This document shows, piece by piece, positions 1 to 13,524 of a stretch of DNA of 64,000 bases. The stretch's first letter is position 1, and each line of letters opens with the position of its first letter. Source of the DNA: Cercis canadensis (Eukaryota > Streptophyta > Magnoliopsida > Fabales > Fabaceae); contig QAOA01003220.1 in the NCBI GenBank assembly GCA_003255065.1, positions 129,525 to 193,524 of the forward strand. The letters are read 5' to 3'. The notes under the pieces were generated by a model. The model had not been told where the DNA came from. It ran no database searches and was given only the letters and a program-made list of their open reading frames with translations. A program made the position numbers and the translations under genes.

Positions 1-3000
1 GCGTTTTTTTTTTTTTTTTTCTTTTTCTATTGGGCCCAATTCCTTTCACTTTATTTTAGAAAACTTTTCATTTTTACACGTCTGATTTATAAGAAGCTTC
101 ATGGAGAATTTCTTCTTTTACTGAGAGAGGTTCTTATTCCTTTTCACTTTTATTAAAGCAGAAGCAGCTCTCCATGCAAGTATCTCCACATCTTGGAAAG
201 TCTCAACTGTGTAAACACAGTACATGATTGGTTGCTAAATGTAACAAAATTATTTGCAATGCGCTACACTATGAATATAAAACATCTAATTAAGAAAAAC
301 AAAAAAATATAGTATTATTTAAATTAAGGGCGATGGTGATACATTCAAATTATTATCTGTCCAAATGGAAGTATAATAAGTGAGTAGATATTTCATAAAT
401 TAAAAAAAAAAGTTTTCAAATAATTATAATTACAATCGATACAGCTTATCTAAAATAAGTGTTGTGGCTGAGTAATATAGAAATATCCATTATCCTCGCT
501 TAAAAACTTCGGTTAAAAATTATATTCCTTATCTTGCATATTAAAAGTGGTTTCAAAATTGTTACACTATTTTATTTCCCTTTTGCCATTGTTATTCGCT
601 ATTGTTTTGTCAAGAACTCGAGTTATCCTTTATTCGCCTTAGAGAAAAATGTAAAAATTTATTTTAGAGTATTAATTTTTTAAATTTTAAAAAATATTGT
701 ATTGAGAATTTCATATGGTATTATTTGTTATTGTGTAAGTGCCGATTAGCTTAACGCAATTAAATTACATTTCTAATAAATTTTTTTTGTTACACTACTT
801 TAATTCCCTAAAAAAGAAAATATTGTTACATTATGAATTCAAATTACTTTCTTGTTTATTTACAATCAAAACAATAGGTACAATTGGTTTCATGTGAGGG
901 AAATTATAGGTGGAAATTGTCATTATGTCATAGTTTTATCTTTTCTAATGAAGGAAAAGTTAATTACTTTAAAATCTGCCTCCTCTAATTTTTAGGGTAT
1001 AAATTGAAAATTAAGAGGAATCTGCTTACCCTTTATTAGGGTAAATTAATGAACCATTTAAAGTAAACTGTTGTGACCGTGGAAAGTAAGCCATGTGATT
1101 TTCCGTATGAGGCAAACTTGTTGGTTTGCTTCTTGAGAATTGTCAATTGTCATTCTTGATAGAAATCTCTCATGTGCTTAATTTGTATATATGGAACTTT
1201 CAATGGAGAGTTTTTAATAGTGATCACCATGTTTGAACTTTGAAGGAATCTCATGAAAGCACATGCATTTAGGTATATCTTTTTTTTATTAAGTTTTTAA
1301 AAGGAGTGCAACATGAGAACTTTTCAAGAGGTCACTCATCTTAATATTACTCTCGTCTAAGCACGCTTAATTGAGGAATTTTGATGGGATCTGGTGCATT
1401 AGTGTTGGTATGATCACACCCATTTAGGTGTATCTTGTAACACTTGCCAAGGAAATATGAAATTATTAGAAAAAAAAAAAGAGGAAAAATATAAAATTAT
1501 TGAGAAAGAGGAAGAAAAGAGAAAGAAATTATAAAGATGAGACAATCCAAGTTTTGAAATTTATTCTCTTGGTAAATATTAGAGAAAACCAAATTAATTC
1601 GGAATTTAATGTGAAANATTTTATTTTATTTTATTTTTGTGAAATATGCCATAATTATACGGTTATCGCAAAACTAATAAGATTAAGTTTCCTTTTTGAA
1701 ACTAATCACTCATTACAAATTTGGATAACTCGATAAAGATTATTCAGTTTCCTTTTTGAACTAATTAGTCATTACAAATTTACGAAAAAAATTGTCTAAG
1801 AAAATCCATAAAAGAAATCACAAATATGAATAATTCGATAAAAATATTTAGTTTCCTTTTTGAACCAATCTGTGATTTCAAATTTGCGAAATTGTCAAAG
1901 AAAATCGAAATTGTCATGATCAGATATAGGTCCGCATATATCCCAATTACAAGTTTACAACAATACACTTATGTTTGCCGACCAAAATTTATAAGATTGC
2001 AAATTTCAAATTTCAGATGGTTTCTTGTAAATTGTTATTTTCTCAAATCACCGACATTTTCTTCCCCTTTAATGTTTGTCACGCAAGCTATCTTTATCCA
2101 TTTATCCCTTATTGGGCTTGCATTTGCAAAATGTTGAAATATTTCTCAGCGCCGTCATGATTGTAATTCAAGAAAAATTGGATAAATGATTGTCTCCTAG
2201 TTTGGATATTATTATTTGTTTGCTAAAATTCTACCAAATAAATCATAAAGAAAAAGAAAATATACAATATTTATTGGATAATTTGCGATAAGAACCAAAT
2301 TAACCCTCTTAATGAAGATATTTGTTTTTTTTTTATTGCATCAGTGAGCAAGAAAGTTGCAAATATTTAAATTAAATTATTATTATTATTAATTTTAAAT
2401 AAAAAATAAAATTTAAAATATCACATAAATATATTATATTATATTATATTAATATGATAAATATACATAATTTTTAAATTTTATTAAATATAAATATAAT
2501 TTATCATATTTTTAAATAAATTTAAAATAATTAATTTATATATATATATCATTCACATATTAATACATTAATTTTTTTATATAATATAATATATTACATA
2601 AATATTTAAAATAAAATTACCATTTTATTTTTGCTGGCTGTGAGCAATCAAATCCATAAAGTTACTGTCAGAAAACAAGATTGCCTTTCAGTCTTCGCTG
2701 TTTTTTCCGCGAGTTGAGGAAAAGAAGCAGTGCATTCATGATCATCCAACCGTGTCTTTCGTAATCTCCCTCAACGTCATCCCAATTTTATTTACTCAAA
2801 ATACCCCTCTCATTCGCACAAGGGAGGGGACTAAAATGAAGTTTCACTTCCACCTCTCTGAAGTTCCCAATATACCCATACAAAAATCTCACACTTCCAA
2901 TTCTACCCTCAAATCCAGACAGACATAAAAACATTGCCGTAGTTTCCAACCATTGGCATTTCCAGATTCACGTTCACACAGTCCCAGGAGTCTACATTGC

Positions 3001-3600
3001 TGTAAAGGCCTTCATAGTCACGTATCCTAATCTTACTACGCCAACTTTTATTACAACGTTATCCAAAACACCCACAAGTCATTCATTCCTAGTTGGATAT
3101 AATAATAATTATTATTAAATAATGCAATTAATTTGATTTCTGAGATGAAATTGCTAACTCAGCAAGATTCATAAGAATCAGAAAAGGGAAGAAACACAAC
3201 TTCCACCAAATCCGACTATTATCTGACGTGTAAAATTCCACTCTATCACCGACTGTTTAACTTGCAAATATGGAATCAATTGTGAGAAGGAGACTTGAAA
3301 TTGTTGCTTCAAGTGGTGTCCCCACCGTCCGATTGGTATTATAATTAGCCTTTGAATTTTATGTGTAGGTCCATCCAACGGTGACCAGCTAATCATACTT
3401 GAGGATAAAGAGAGAAAAAGAGAAAGAGTAGTAATACAATTTTATAATGTACTCAAATTGTGATTTTTTTTAATTTATCTAAAGGAATTTCAAGCTAATC
3501 CATTAATCTATTATCTATTATGTCTTCATTGATAATTGATATTTTAAATTACGGTAGAAGAAAAAACATTATAATTTTATCCATGGAGATTAAGAGAATA
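1..3600. other. Intergenic, AT-rich, upstream of the STP gene
   Basis: No coding region is supported here. The short open frames at 1500-2160 are low-complexity and resemble no family I recognise. A palindromic, very AT-rich stretch at about 2420-2620 resembles the MITE at 32.4 kb (see that entry). The part from about 2640 to 3600 is less AT-rich and probably holds the upstream control region of the sugar carrier. Confidence 0.5.
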
Positions 3601-3654
3601 TATTATTGACAGCTCAACGGTTCTCCCAAATTAAGGAAATCAGTGAAATCTGGG

Positions 3655-3665
3655 TCTATATAAAC
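3655..3665 (+). promoter_or_regulatory. TATA box of the STP1-type gene
   Basis: The sequence TCTATATAAAC is a consensus plant TATA box. It lies about 180 bases before the start codon at 3843, leaving a 5' leader of roughly 150 bases that is rich in T and C. Confidence 0.7.
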
Positions 3666-3842
3666 ACTTGCCACTCCCCTTCCAAAAGCCTCATCTTGTT
3701 CTGTTCATAAGTTCATTGCCTTTGTTTCTTTTCTGTTTCTGGGTTCTCGTTCTTTGTTTCTATCGCCTAAAGCATTCAGCTTTTGTAATTTTCTGATTAG
3801 TTTCTCTGCTTGTGTTTGGCAAGTGAGAAAAACAGAGACAAA

Positions 3843-6626
3843 ATGCCTGCAGTGGGAGGAATAGGAGGTGGTCCTCCAGGGAAGGAGTACCCAGGAAACC
3901 TCACACCCTTTGTGACTGTAACATGTATAGTCGCAGCCATGGGTGGTCTGATCTTTGGTTACGATATTGGGATTTCTGGTAAACATAGAAACCTTCGAAA
4001 CTGTTTGTTTACTGAGAATTATGTGTTTGGTTTGGTTTGGTTTTTTTTTTTTTGTGTGGTGTTTATAGCGGTTTTGTTTTGTCGTTTTGGTTAGGTGGTG
4101 TGACGTCCATGGATCCGTTCCTGAAGAAGTTTTTCCCGTCGGTGTACCGGAAGAAAAATCTGGACAAAACGTCAAACGAGTACTGCCAATACGACAGTCA
4201 AACTCTTACCATGTTCACGTCGTCTCTGTATCTTGCGGCTCTGTTATCGTCGTTGGTGGCTTCCACAGTCACACGTAAATTTGGTCGGAAAAGGTCCATG
4301 CTTTTCGGAGGTGTGCTCTTCTGCGCCGGCGCTATTCTCAATGGCGCCGCCCAAGAAGTTTGGTACTTGATTTTGGGTCGGATCTTACTCGGGTTCGGTA
4401 TCGGATTCGCCAACCAGGTATAGCCGCTGTTTCTCTTTGATCTTCTTCATACAAAAGTTTTTGTTTTTTCTTTTTCCTTTTTGTTTTATTGGATAAAACA
4501 AAGATGAGGATGTCTCCGATATTCTCTGTGTATGCTTATGTCTTGTTTTCGTTCAATAAAAGAACAAAAATCTATACTGGCAAACGACATAAAAAGAATC
4601 TCAATGAGTTTGATTCACCTGTTCATGTTTTGTTTATGAATTTTTTAAAATTGTATTGTCGTTTGATATGTCTGTCTTGTGTGTTAGTGTTACTCTTCTT
4701 TGATACTGAACTTTTTTTTTCCAGATCTGGATTTGATAATGCTATTATACCAGAAAATAAGAAAATTCAGAAATAGGAGGTTGCTTTTTGATTTGTTGGA
4801 AAGTTACTGAATGATAGTAAATAAGCATTTATTTTCATTACGTATCCATTTATTATTTTGTTCACCCCTAAATTCATGGCCTCCTGCAACTCTTGATTTA
4901 TCTTTCTCCACTGTGGCCACTGGTCATATTTGACTTTCCTTTTTGAATTCTAGTGCATAACGGACTTGTTTGGTTGGTGAGAAAAGAAGGGAATCTTCGC
5001 TTTGATTTTCTTTCTCTCCCTATGAGTTTAACATGGTGTGAGTGTGAACTGAACCAAGACGCTAGCTTGATATTATTACTATTATAATAACAGCAAATTT
5101 ATTGTGTTCCGTTTTTCTCTGCATGTGCCATCATCCTTTCCACTCCCACCCCCGTTTACTTCATTTTGCACGGCGCGGCGTTGAATTGAAAGTTTACACT
5201 TTTTTTTTATAGATAAAACGGCACATTAATTGAATATTGTTTTATTTTCTCTGTTGGGTTGTATTTCATATTTTTTGAAAGAATGGTGACAAGTTCAAAA
5301 GAACCTGTGGTCCCTTTATAACGACAATAATTTGTTAATTACTACTTTGATTAATAAATTAATGATTAAAGATTAATCTTTTTTTTTAATTACAGGCTGT
5401 GCCACTCTACCTCTCTGAGATGGCCCCATACAAATATAGAGGAGCTCTCAACATTGGTTTCCAATTATCAATCACAATTGGTATTCTAGTGGCGAACGTA
5501 TTGAACTACTTCTTTGCGAAAATCAAACAAGGGTGGGGATGGAGGTTGAGCTTGGGTGGTGCTGTTGTGCCTGCTCTTATAATCTCAATTGGATCATTGG
5601 TCCTACCTGACACTCCCAATTCCATGATTGAACGAGGCGAAATCGAAGAGGCGAAAAAGAAACTGCAGCGAGTTCGTGGAGTTGATGATGTTCAAGAAGA
5701 ATTTGCTGACCTTGTAGCAGCTAGTGAGGCATCAAAGCAAGTTGAGCACCCTTGGAGGAACTTGCTTCAAAGGAAGTACAGACCCCACCTCACTATGGCC
5801 ATATTGATTCCCTTCTTCCAGCAATTCACTGGCATCAATGTCATCATGTTTTATGCACCTGTTCTCTTCAGTTCAATTGGGTTTAAAGATGATGCTTCCC
5901 TCATGTCGGCTGTCATCACCGGCATTGTCAACGTGGTTGCCACCGGGGTGTCTATTTATGGCGTTGATAAGTGGGGTAGGAGAGCCCTCTTCCTTGAGGG
6001 TGGAGTCCAAATGCTTCTTTCCCAGGTACCTATTCCTTAACCCTTCTTTGCGCTAATCACATCTAGGTCTAAAAGCTTATCACTCTATTTATTTATTTTT
6101 TTTACATTGGTAATGTCAAGTTTGTTGACCCAAGTTTTGTTTATGTGCACAGATTGCGGTTGCTGCTTCTATTGGAGCCAAGTTTGGGATTAGTGGGGAT
6201 CCTGGTGACTTGCCAAAGTGGTATGCTATTGTGGTGGTGATCTTCATTTGCATCTATGTTGCTGGGTTTGCTTGGTCATGGGGTCCCCTAGGTTGGTTGG
6301 TTCCTAGTGAGATTTTCCCATTGGAGATTCGTTCTGCTGCTCAGAGTGTCAATGTGTCTGTTAACATGTTGTTCACTTTTATTGTTGCACAAGTGTTCTT
6401 GACTATGCTCTGCCACATGAAGTTTGGATTGTTCCTCTTCTTCGCATTCTTCGTGGTCATCATGTCTATCTTTGTGTACTTCTTCTTGCCTGAAACCAAG
6501 GGCATTCCAATTGAAGAGATGGGCAGGGTTTGGAAGAAACACTGGTACTGGTCCAGGTTCGTCATGGGCGAAGATTATGACTATGGAGTTGAGATGCGCA
6601 AGGGAGTGAAGGCTGTTGATGTGTAA
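3843..6626 (+). CDS. STP1: Sugar transport protein 1-type hexose/H+ symporter
   Basis: Plasma-membrane proton-coupled importer of hexoses of the STP branch of the major facilitator superfamily. Four exons with GT-AG borders fit in frame: 3843-3978, 4095-4417, 5396-6025 and 6153-6626, giving 520 residues, the normal STP length. Visible landmarks are the N-terminal [14 protein letters not shown] block (about 38-51), [69 protein letters not shown], and the C-terminal [12 protein letters not shown] (about 476-487). Twelve hydrophobic segments are expected and the hydrophobic pattern agrees. The N-terminus and the acidic/basic tail resemble Arabidopsis STP1/STP12 more than STP10 or STP13. The start is the first ATG after the TATA-led leader and matches the family N-terminus. 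Nothing is broken. Exact orthology within the STP1 clade is inferred. Confidence 0.95.
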
Positions 6627-7462
6627 TTAGTCAAGGGTTTATTATTTTTGATTTTATTTGCCAACACATAGAGTCAATGTCAATGTCAATGAATTGGTCA
6701 TGAAATTAAAGGGTTAATTATTTCCCATGGGGTCCCTGGTTTAATAAACAAAGCCAGGTTTGTAGGCTACATTTCTGGCTCAATTCAATTGCACAAGTGA
6801 TTTATTTACGTTTGAAGTTTCTTGGTTCATATTTCCACCAAATTAGGACAATCTCTATAGCACAAAGCACTACCTTTCTTGGTTACATTCCACGTTCTAG
6901 TTTTGGTTTTTGCTGCTACAAAATGCTCACACCATTTTGAGATGCATTCAAAGCCTGCAAGAATAACACTTCATCCAAACACTGCTAAAAGAATTGGGTA
7001 AGAATGGCTAATGTTGTTTTCTGATTCATCACTATAATACTTTGCAAGAGGGACGTAATTCCAGTTGGAATGATTAAGCAAATAGGGTCACATGGACCAG
7101 AAAGAACCATGTTGTTGTATTAAAATACTAACTCACCGAAAACTCCAATGTTTGTTATCTGTCTCATTCAATTATATTATATGGCAAACGAGCAACGCAA
7201 GCCATTAAACTAGTTATTGTCACTTAAGTTATAAAGTAAAGGCTAAAGTCTAATATTCTACTTTGTCCTTATTAAGAAAAATCATATTTTGTCTCATTTA
7301 TATCCGTATTGTTTTCATAGATGAGCTCGAAAACAGCAGACTTAGGGGCTAAATGCTCAATGTTGGTATTTGTTTTTTAGTAATTTTGCTACGACTTTGA
7401 ATTTAAATACGAAACAAATAAATTCTGAGAATGACCTTAGTATCACTCGACCACAAGTTTAG

Positions 7463-7751
7463 TCAACGATAGTATTCTAGTGTTTGAATAAAAAGATATA
7501 TTTGTTGATTTTTTGTATTGGTAAACTTTTCCAAATTAAGAGAGCTACTATTAATGAAATTGAAAGGTAAGGAATATGTTCATTAAAATTCCATAATTTG
7601 GAGAGANTCAACGTTAGTATTCTAGTGTTTGAATAAGAAGATATATTTGTTGATTTTTTGTATTGGTAAACTTTTCCAAATTAAGAGAGCTACTATTAAT
7701 GAAATTGAAAGGTAAGGAATATGTTCATTAAAATTCCATAATTTGGAGAGA
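7463..7751. repeat. 144-bp direct duplication around an N (probable assembly artefact)
   Basis: Bases 7463-7606 and 7608-7751 are the same length and nearly identical, separated only by the N at 7607. This is the pattern left when two overlapping contig ends are placed side by side instead of merged. Confidence 0.85.
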
Positions 7752-7868
7752 TTTTAAATTTTTTGGATAACTTCTAATAACTTTTACACTAAATATATGA
7801 TTTCTTTGATGTTCCTCTATTCCTTTTTATCTGTCGTTTAAGGTAATACTCTCTCTCTCTCCCCCATT

Positions 7869-8235
7869 AATATATTCTTAATTTTCTAAAATGACAATAA
7901 AAAGAAATAAAATAAAATAATGAAGACGTCCAAATTAAACATATGCAAAACACCTCCTTCCAAGTGCATTGTATGAAACAAAAGAATAAAGAGCCAATAA
8001 AGTGTTGTCTTGGTTAGGGCTATGACTAACATTATCCCTACACTTAATAACNAATATATTCTTAATTTTCTAAAATGACAATAAAAGGAAATAAAATAAA
8101 ATAATGTAGACGTCCAAATTAAACATATGCAAAACACCTCCTTCCAAGTGCATTGTATGAAACAAAAGAATAAAGAGCCAATAAAGTGTTGTCTTGGTTA
8201 GGGCTATGACTAACATTATCCCTACACTTAATAAC
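7869..8235. repeat. 183-bp direct duplication around an N (probable assembly artefact)
   Basis: Bases 7869-8051 and 8053-8235 are near-identical copies separated by the N at 8052, with only a couple of substitutions. Best read as unmerged contig ends or two haplotypes. Confidence 0.85.
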
Positions 8236-8545
8236 ATTAATTGCTACAACTAACATTGGAATATAAAACTAATTTTCTTTTTTCTCTATCAGAGAAGATA
8301 AAAGGGTCTTATTATATACAGAACAGATGAACTAATTCATGAAACTGATTTATCTTTCTTCATTACATAAATTATAGAACTGACTTTCCCAAACAATTTG
8401 AAGCTTTTTCAGTGGCAAAATGTGGTTGGAAACTGATAGTGAGAGTGTTTCTAGTGTCTAGAGCTACACTTTCCGACAAACTTGCATGCTCTTCCAATCA
8501 TAATTGATTAATCGTGGAAGAAATATTGAAATTACACTAAGCCCA

Positions 8546-8720
8546 CTAAGCATTATCCTAACACCCTTCTTAAATTATCTTAGCATTACACCTCTCACTT
8601 AATTGGGATCCATTCAATAATTTTAGTGTCATTGTAAAAATATCAAAAAATAGAATTATTTAGTATGTGTCAGAATACACAATTTCTTATAAAATATGAG
8701 AATGACAATAAAAAAAAAAT
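8546..8720. mobile_element. Diverged partial copy of the 12.3-kb MITE
   Basis: The block starting ATCCTAACACCCTTCTTAA and running through TTTTAGTGTCATTGTAAA to TTCTTATAAAATATGAGAA follows the left arm of the element at 12276, in the same order and with similar spacing. The matching right arm is not clear, so this is probably a truncated copy. Confidence 0.55.
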
Positions 8721-11700
8721 TAAAATTACAGTTTAACCCACTAATAAAATCAACAAAAATGTACTAGTTTCTCTTTGTCTTTTCCCAATTTTCTCATGAA
8801 TAATGATGTAATGGAAGACACAAATTTTGCCACGTTCTAGTCTCAAATGATTACCCTGTTGGAAAATTTGAAGTCACTTTTTGCTATAAAGCCAGAAGAA
8901 CAAAATCCGACACACATTTCTGAGATAAGCCATTTTAGTGTTAGTGGGGTGTGGGGAATCAAACTTTCACATGCTTTTTGAGTAGCAATCTCTTCTTCTT
9001 CTTTTTCTCTTTTGTGCAGTAATGAGATTGTAAGACCTTTCGGTGGACAAGCGTAACCATGAATTGAACCTATGAATATGATGTAACAAATCTGATATCA
9101 TCATCCACAAAAACCTTGGGTCTCAGTCAATTCAGTCACGGCCTGTGCACTAAAGCAAAGGAGAATAGCACGAGACTCCAACACACTTCCATTTATTTGG
9201 GGTTACCTTTCTGTCTCAACTAACGTTTTTGTGAGGATATGTTTCTGGATAAGATAGAATTTAAGAAATGGAATCCGTTTCTTACTTATTAATCACTCTC
9301 TCGCTCTCTATCTCTTTTTTCCTTTCATATGGATATGGGTATCATATGCTACAACTTTAGTCACAAGGGGACAAGCATGTCTCCCACACACATGGTGAAT
9401 GCGTTCTAATTAATTAGGGAAAAGGATAATATTTAAGGACTCGGATCCGGTCATATCATTTGAGTTATATTGCTCAAATTTGAGTCGTACATTCTATTAA
9501 AACTCATATAAATCATTAAAACACATTAACATTTAATAGTTGAGATGAGTTTTAATGAAATGTACAGTTTATATTTGAACAACATGACTCAAGTGACATG
9601 ATTGAATCCAAATCCTAATATTTAGTGTTTGAATTGTTTTGGAAGATACTAATCTTAAAATTAATGTTTCAAACAGCTACTTGTGTCGAAATTGTAAACC
9701 TAATTTTAACAATGTTCGTAAATCTGATCAAATACAATCAACTTTGCACCTTTTAATTTGAACAAATTCAATGTTAGTAAAAAGAATATAGTTTCTTAGT
9801 TAGATTATCCAATATGTTACTACATACTCTTCTTCATTATGGATATGGATAACATGGCCAATCATTTTGGGGTATAGTGATAGTTATATGCTTGGGGAAA
9901 CTCTAAAAAGAATAATTCTGAAAAGAGAAAAAGAAATTTAAATTCCCATCTAAATTTTTAGAATATTAGACACCTAGTTAAAAGATATTTATGTTTTTGA
10001 GATTTATATTATAAATATCTATTTATTATTAATTGTATATAAAAATATTAAATAACTAATTATGAATTTATTATTTATAAAATATTAAATAAATATATTC
10101 TAACTTCTAAATATTTTAATATTTTAGTATACCTTAAATATCAAAAGTCAAAATATATACATTTTATATTTTATAGATAACTTAAAAATATTTTAATAAT
10201 GATGTGGTGTGGATACTAAAATTTGCTTACATATTTTTGTTTCATGAGAAAAAAAAAAAACATGAGATTTGTTTTAGAGTAAATAAAGTTTCGATGAAAC
10301 AAACTTATAGGCCATAATTGGCCTGTTTTATTAGGGCTGACATAGTTGAAGCCCAGCTCTTTTTCAGAATGGGCTAAAATGGATTGGTCTATTGGGCTTT
10401 ATCAATCTAACAGGCCCAATCCATAAAAAGGCCGTAGCTGGCCGAATAGCCCAAGTTCTTAGGCTATTGGACCTAGGCTGGCCTTGTGCATTGTTCAGGC
10501 TGAAACCTCTCACGCCATATAGCATCTCTCGAAAGGAGAAATGTTACATTTTTTTTTGCCAATAAATATTACATCTATTATAACAATATTCTTTATCATT
10601 TTTTTTACCATAATAAATCTAGACCACACAAGATTAAAAATTGAATCTACTTAAATGGCTTAGGTTTATTATGATGAAAATGTTATAGTGAATATAACAT
10701 TTCTCGTGAAAAACATGTATAGCCATTGGAATCGAATTCTCATAAATTTAAATCTATCATTTTTTAAATGAATTTGAATATATTATTTATATGATTATAA
10801 TGTATATTTAATGGTTGCGTTTGGTAGGGGTATAAAATGAGATTAAATTTTTTTAGAGTATAATTTTATATATACAAAAACAATTTATTTGACATAAAAA
10901 AAAAACTCTAGGTTTAACTTGCAAGAATTTTTCAAAAGCCTAAAGTACCTAAGATTAATCCTAACTTTTTTTATGTCAATAAAATTTACCCTAATTATTT
11001 CTCCTACTAAACATACCTTCATTATTACTATTATAATTAGGAGATTTCTTAGATATTTTAAAATATGTGATACAACATGAAAATAATTAATATGTGAATG
11101 ATATGTGTAAAAGTCAACTGTTTTTAAGTTTATCTGATAAAATAAAATAAATTATATTTATATTCAATAAAATATAAAATTTACGTATACTTGCCACATT
11201 AATATAATATAACATACTCATGTAGTATTATAGAATTTTTGCTATTATTATATAGCAGTATTTCTATATTAAAATTTTTTTTGAAAATTGTTACGAGTTT
11301 AAGTCAATCTAGTTTTAAATATATAGGGCCTAAATTAGTGGTGGGAAGATATGATAAGACATATAATGGTAACAATAATATTAGTTATTTGGTTCAACAT
11401 TAAAATGCACCTAAAAAGTAATTAGCTCAAAAAGTCAAGCAAAGTAATTTTTTTATTTTAGGGTACAAAAGTAATTTTCGAGATTTTCAATCATTGAAAA
11501 AAAAAAAGGCTCTATAAGTTTGAGACTTCACACAAGGCTTAGTGATTCATCTGATTTAGTTTTTATTTTATTTTATTTTATTTTATATGAGTCATATGAT
11601 TTAGTTAATTCCATAGATGTAACATTCAAATAGTCTTGCAATATTTAAAAATTATTATTAACATATTTTTAAAAATAAAATTTCAAATATGGGTAGTCAA

Positions 11701-12275
11701 AGTAAGAAATTGTGTTTAGATTATAATTTCAGGCATAAAACGTGGAAAATATTGTTTTTACTTGCTGAGTATGAATTCATCGACTTGTGTAATGTACATA
11801 CTGGGTTGGCTAGGCCCAAAAGACTCTGGGATGACTACTTGCGAGCCTGTCTTCACCCAGCAAACATGGAATTACTCAAGTACCCCTGATTTCTGATTGC
11901 ATCACCGCTCACGTCAGTAATACAGACTTGGACTAAGTAAGAACTTTCACATTGTATTGTAGTATCAAATGTGGACAATTTTACTACTTTAAAGTAGAAA
12001 TAAGAGAAGTTGTAATTTTAATTATAGAATATTATTATTATATAATAAAATTTGATTAATAGATAAAAATTAAATAATAAATTTAGATATCATATATACG
12101 AGACACTAAAAAAACCTCCATCAAATATTCAACTAATTAAATTATTCATTAACGAAAAATACTAGTTACAAGTTACAGCTTACAACAAATCCTTTTTTAT
12201 TCCAATAGAAAAAATTAAAATCATTTTTTTAATTATTTTTATTAAAAACTACACAAATATAATATAATTTATGTG

Positions 12276-12643
12276 AGGGCTATGCTAACACCCTTCTTAA
12301 GGATGATACACTATTTCAGTTGAATAGGACTTGGTGAAATTTATAGTATAATTTTAGTGTCATTACAAAGATTTTAAAAAATTAAGTAACTTAATATGTG
12401 CTAGAACACATAGTTTCTTATAAAATATAAGAACGACACTATTTAAAAAATCATGCTAAAAAATAAACTTAAAAAAATTATTTATTTACATATTTTCTTA
12501 AATCATATCATTCTTATATTTTATAAAAAATTATATTTTAATATATACTAAATAACTTATTTTTTAAAATCTTTATAATAACACAAAAATTATTAAATAA
12601 ATTTCATTCCAACCACCCAATTACAAGAGGTGGTAGCATAACT
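12276..12643. mobile_element. Foldback MITE with TIR of GGGCTATGCTAACACCC type
   Basis: The left end GGGCTATGCTAACACCC is inverted at the right end as GGTGGTAGCATAACTC. The two halves pair over most of their length: the left block TTTTAGTGTCATTACAAAG matches the complement of the right block CTTTATAATAACACAAAAA. It is about 370 bp with no coding capacity. I could not define the target duplication, so the superfamily stays open. The termini resemble those of the large foldback at 59.3-62.5 kb, which begins GGGTGCTATGCTACAC. Confidence 0.65.
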
Positions 12644-12934
12644 CATTCTGGCTAAATCTGATTAAAACATGAGACTTGACTAGTTGACTTTGACGTTATT
12701 GTATCCAGAGGCGGATCCACGTTCTAAAGTGATCGGCAATTTTTTTTTTTTAAATCATCATATGTAATAATTTTTTTTTGACTCCATGAAAATTTAGAAG
12801 TTCCTCTCACATAACTCAAATTCCTACTACCGTATCATCCATTTAGCTAGTTGTACTCCACTAATTTTTTTAAGATGAAATTCAGAAGTCACTTGAGACT
12901 TTAGGTGAGGAGTGATAATGAGGTTGATTGATCC

Positions 12935-13524
12935 CAATATTATAGTTTTATAACTTATTTACACATTTATAATAGTTTTAAACTTATTTACTTTAATATT
13001 ACACTTTTCAAAAAATAAAAAACTCAAAAAAAATATTATGCGGAGCGGGCCCCCACCGAATATGTCAGTAGGCCCACGGCGTGTTCATACAGAACACGCC
13101 AGTCAGCCTACTATGTATCCAATTTATCACTAAAGGATGGAAGCTTCTATCATGTTCCCACAGCGTGTTTACATGGAAACTACTATTCCCTGCAGCTCAC
13201 CGATATTTTAAAAATAACTTTCTTGTAGAAAAAGCAAAAAGAAAATTGCATCCAGTGGTGAGAATGAGGACCATGTGAAGGATAATACACAAGTGTTTCT
13301 TTCTGCAACTACAATGCAGGTGCAAGTCACCGTGCAACCATGTACGAACATGACAGAAGCTTCCACCCTTTAGTGATAAATTGGACATGTCGTAGGCCCA
13401 TTGGCGTGTCCAATGGGGCCAACTCCGCAAATTTTTTTTTTAATTTTATTAAAAATATAATATTAAAGTAAATAAGTTTAAAACTGTTATAAATATATAA
13501 ATAAGTTATAAAACTGTAATATTT
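12935..13524. mobile_element. Foldback element with about 190-230-bp arms
   Basis: A left arm (about 12935-13170) and a right arm (about 13330-13524) are inverted copies. Matching pairs include the terminal AGTTTTATAACTTATTTA block, the TTTAAACTTATTTACTTTAA block, the GC-rich GCGGAG/CTCCGC pair next to GGGCCCC, and ATTTATCACTAAAGG with its complement at about 13370. It ends about 230 bases before the DUF247 start codon. Short open frames inside it follow the palindrome and are not genes. Confidence 0.7.

Larger units (their letters stand above)
6627..12275. other. Long intergenic region without a supported gene
   Basis: No reading frame with family features was found. It contains two direct-duplication artefacts around N characters (7463-7751 and 7869-8235, described separately). 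A diverged half of the 12.3-kb MITE lies near 8546-8720. A copy of the 32.4-kb MITE family lies in opposite orientation near 11041-11230. A TTTTA microsatellite lies at about 11560-11587. The stretch at 11800-11935 is less AT-rich but not interpretable. Confidence 0.5.

Noticed and set aside
3705..4175. 156-residue antisense frame over the first STP exons
   Set aside because: It is a shadow of the sugar carrier on the opposite strand, spanning its intron.
11689..11889. 66-residue open frame with a less AT-rich 3' half
   Set aside because: No family features, no splice-compatible neighbours, and the upstream sequence is low-complexity. Treated as intergenic.
13081..13430. Overlapping open frames on both strands
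   Set aside because: They lie within the foldback at 12935-13524 and mirror each other because of the palindrome.
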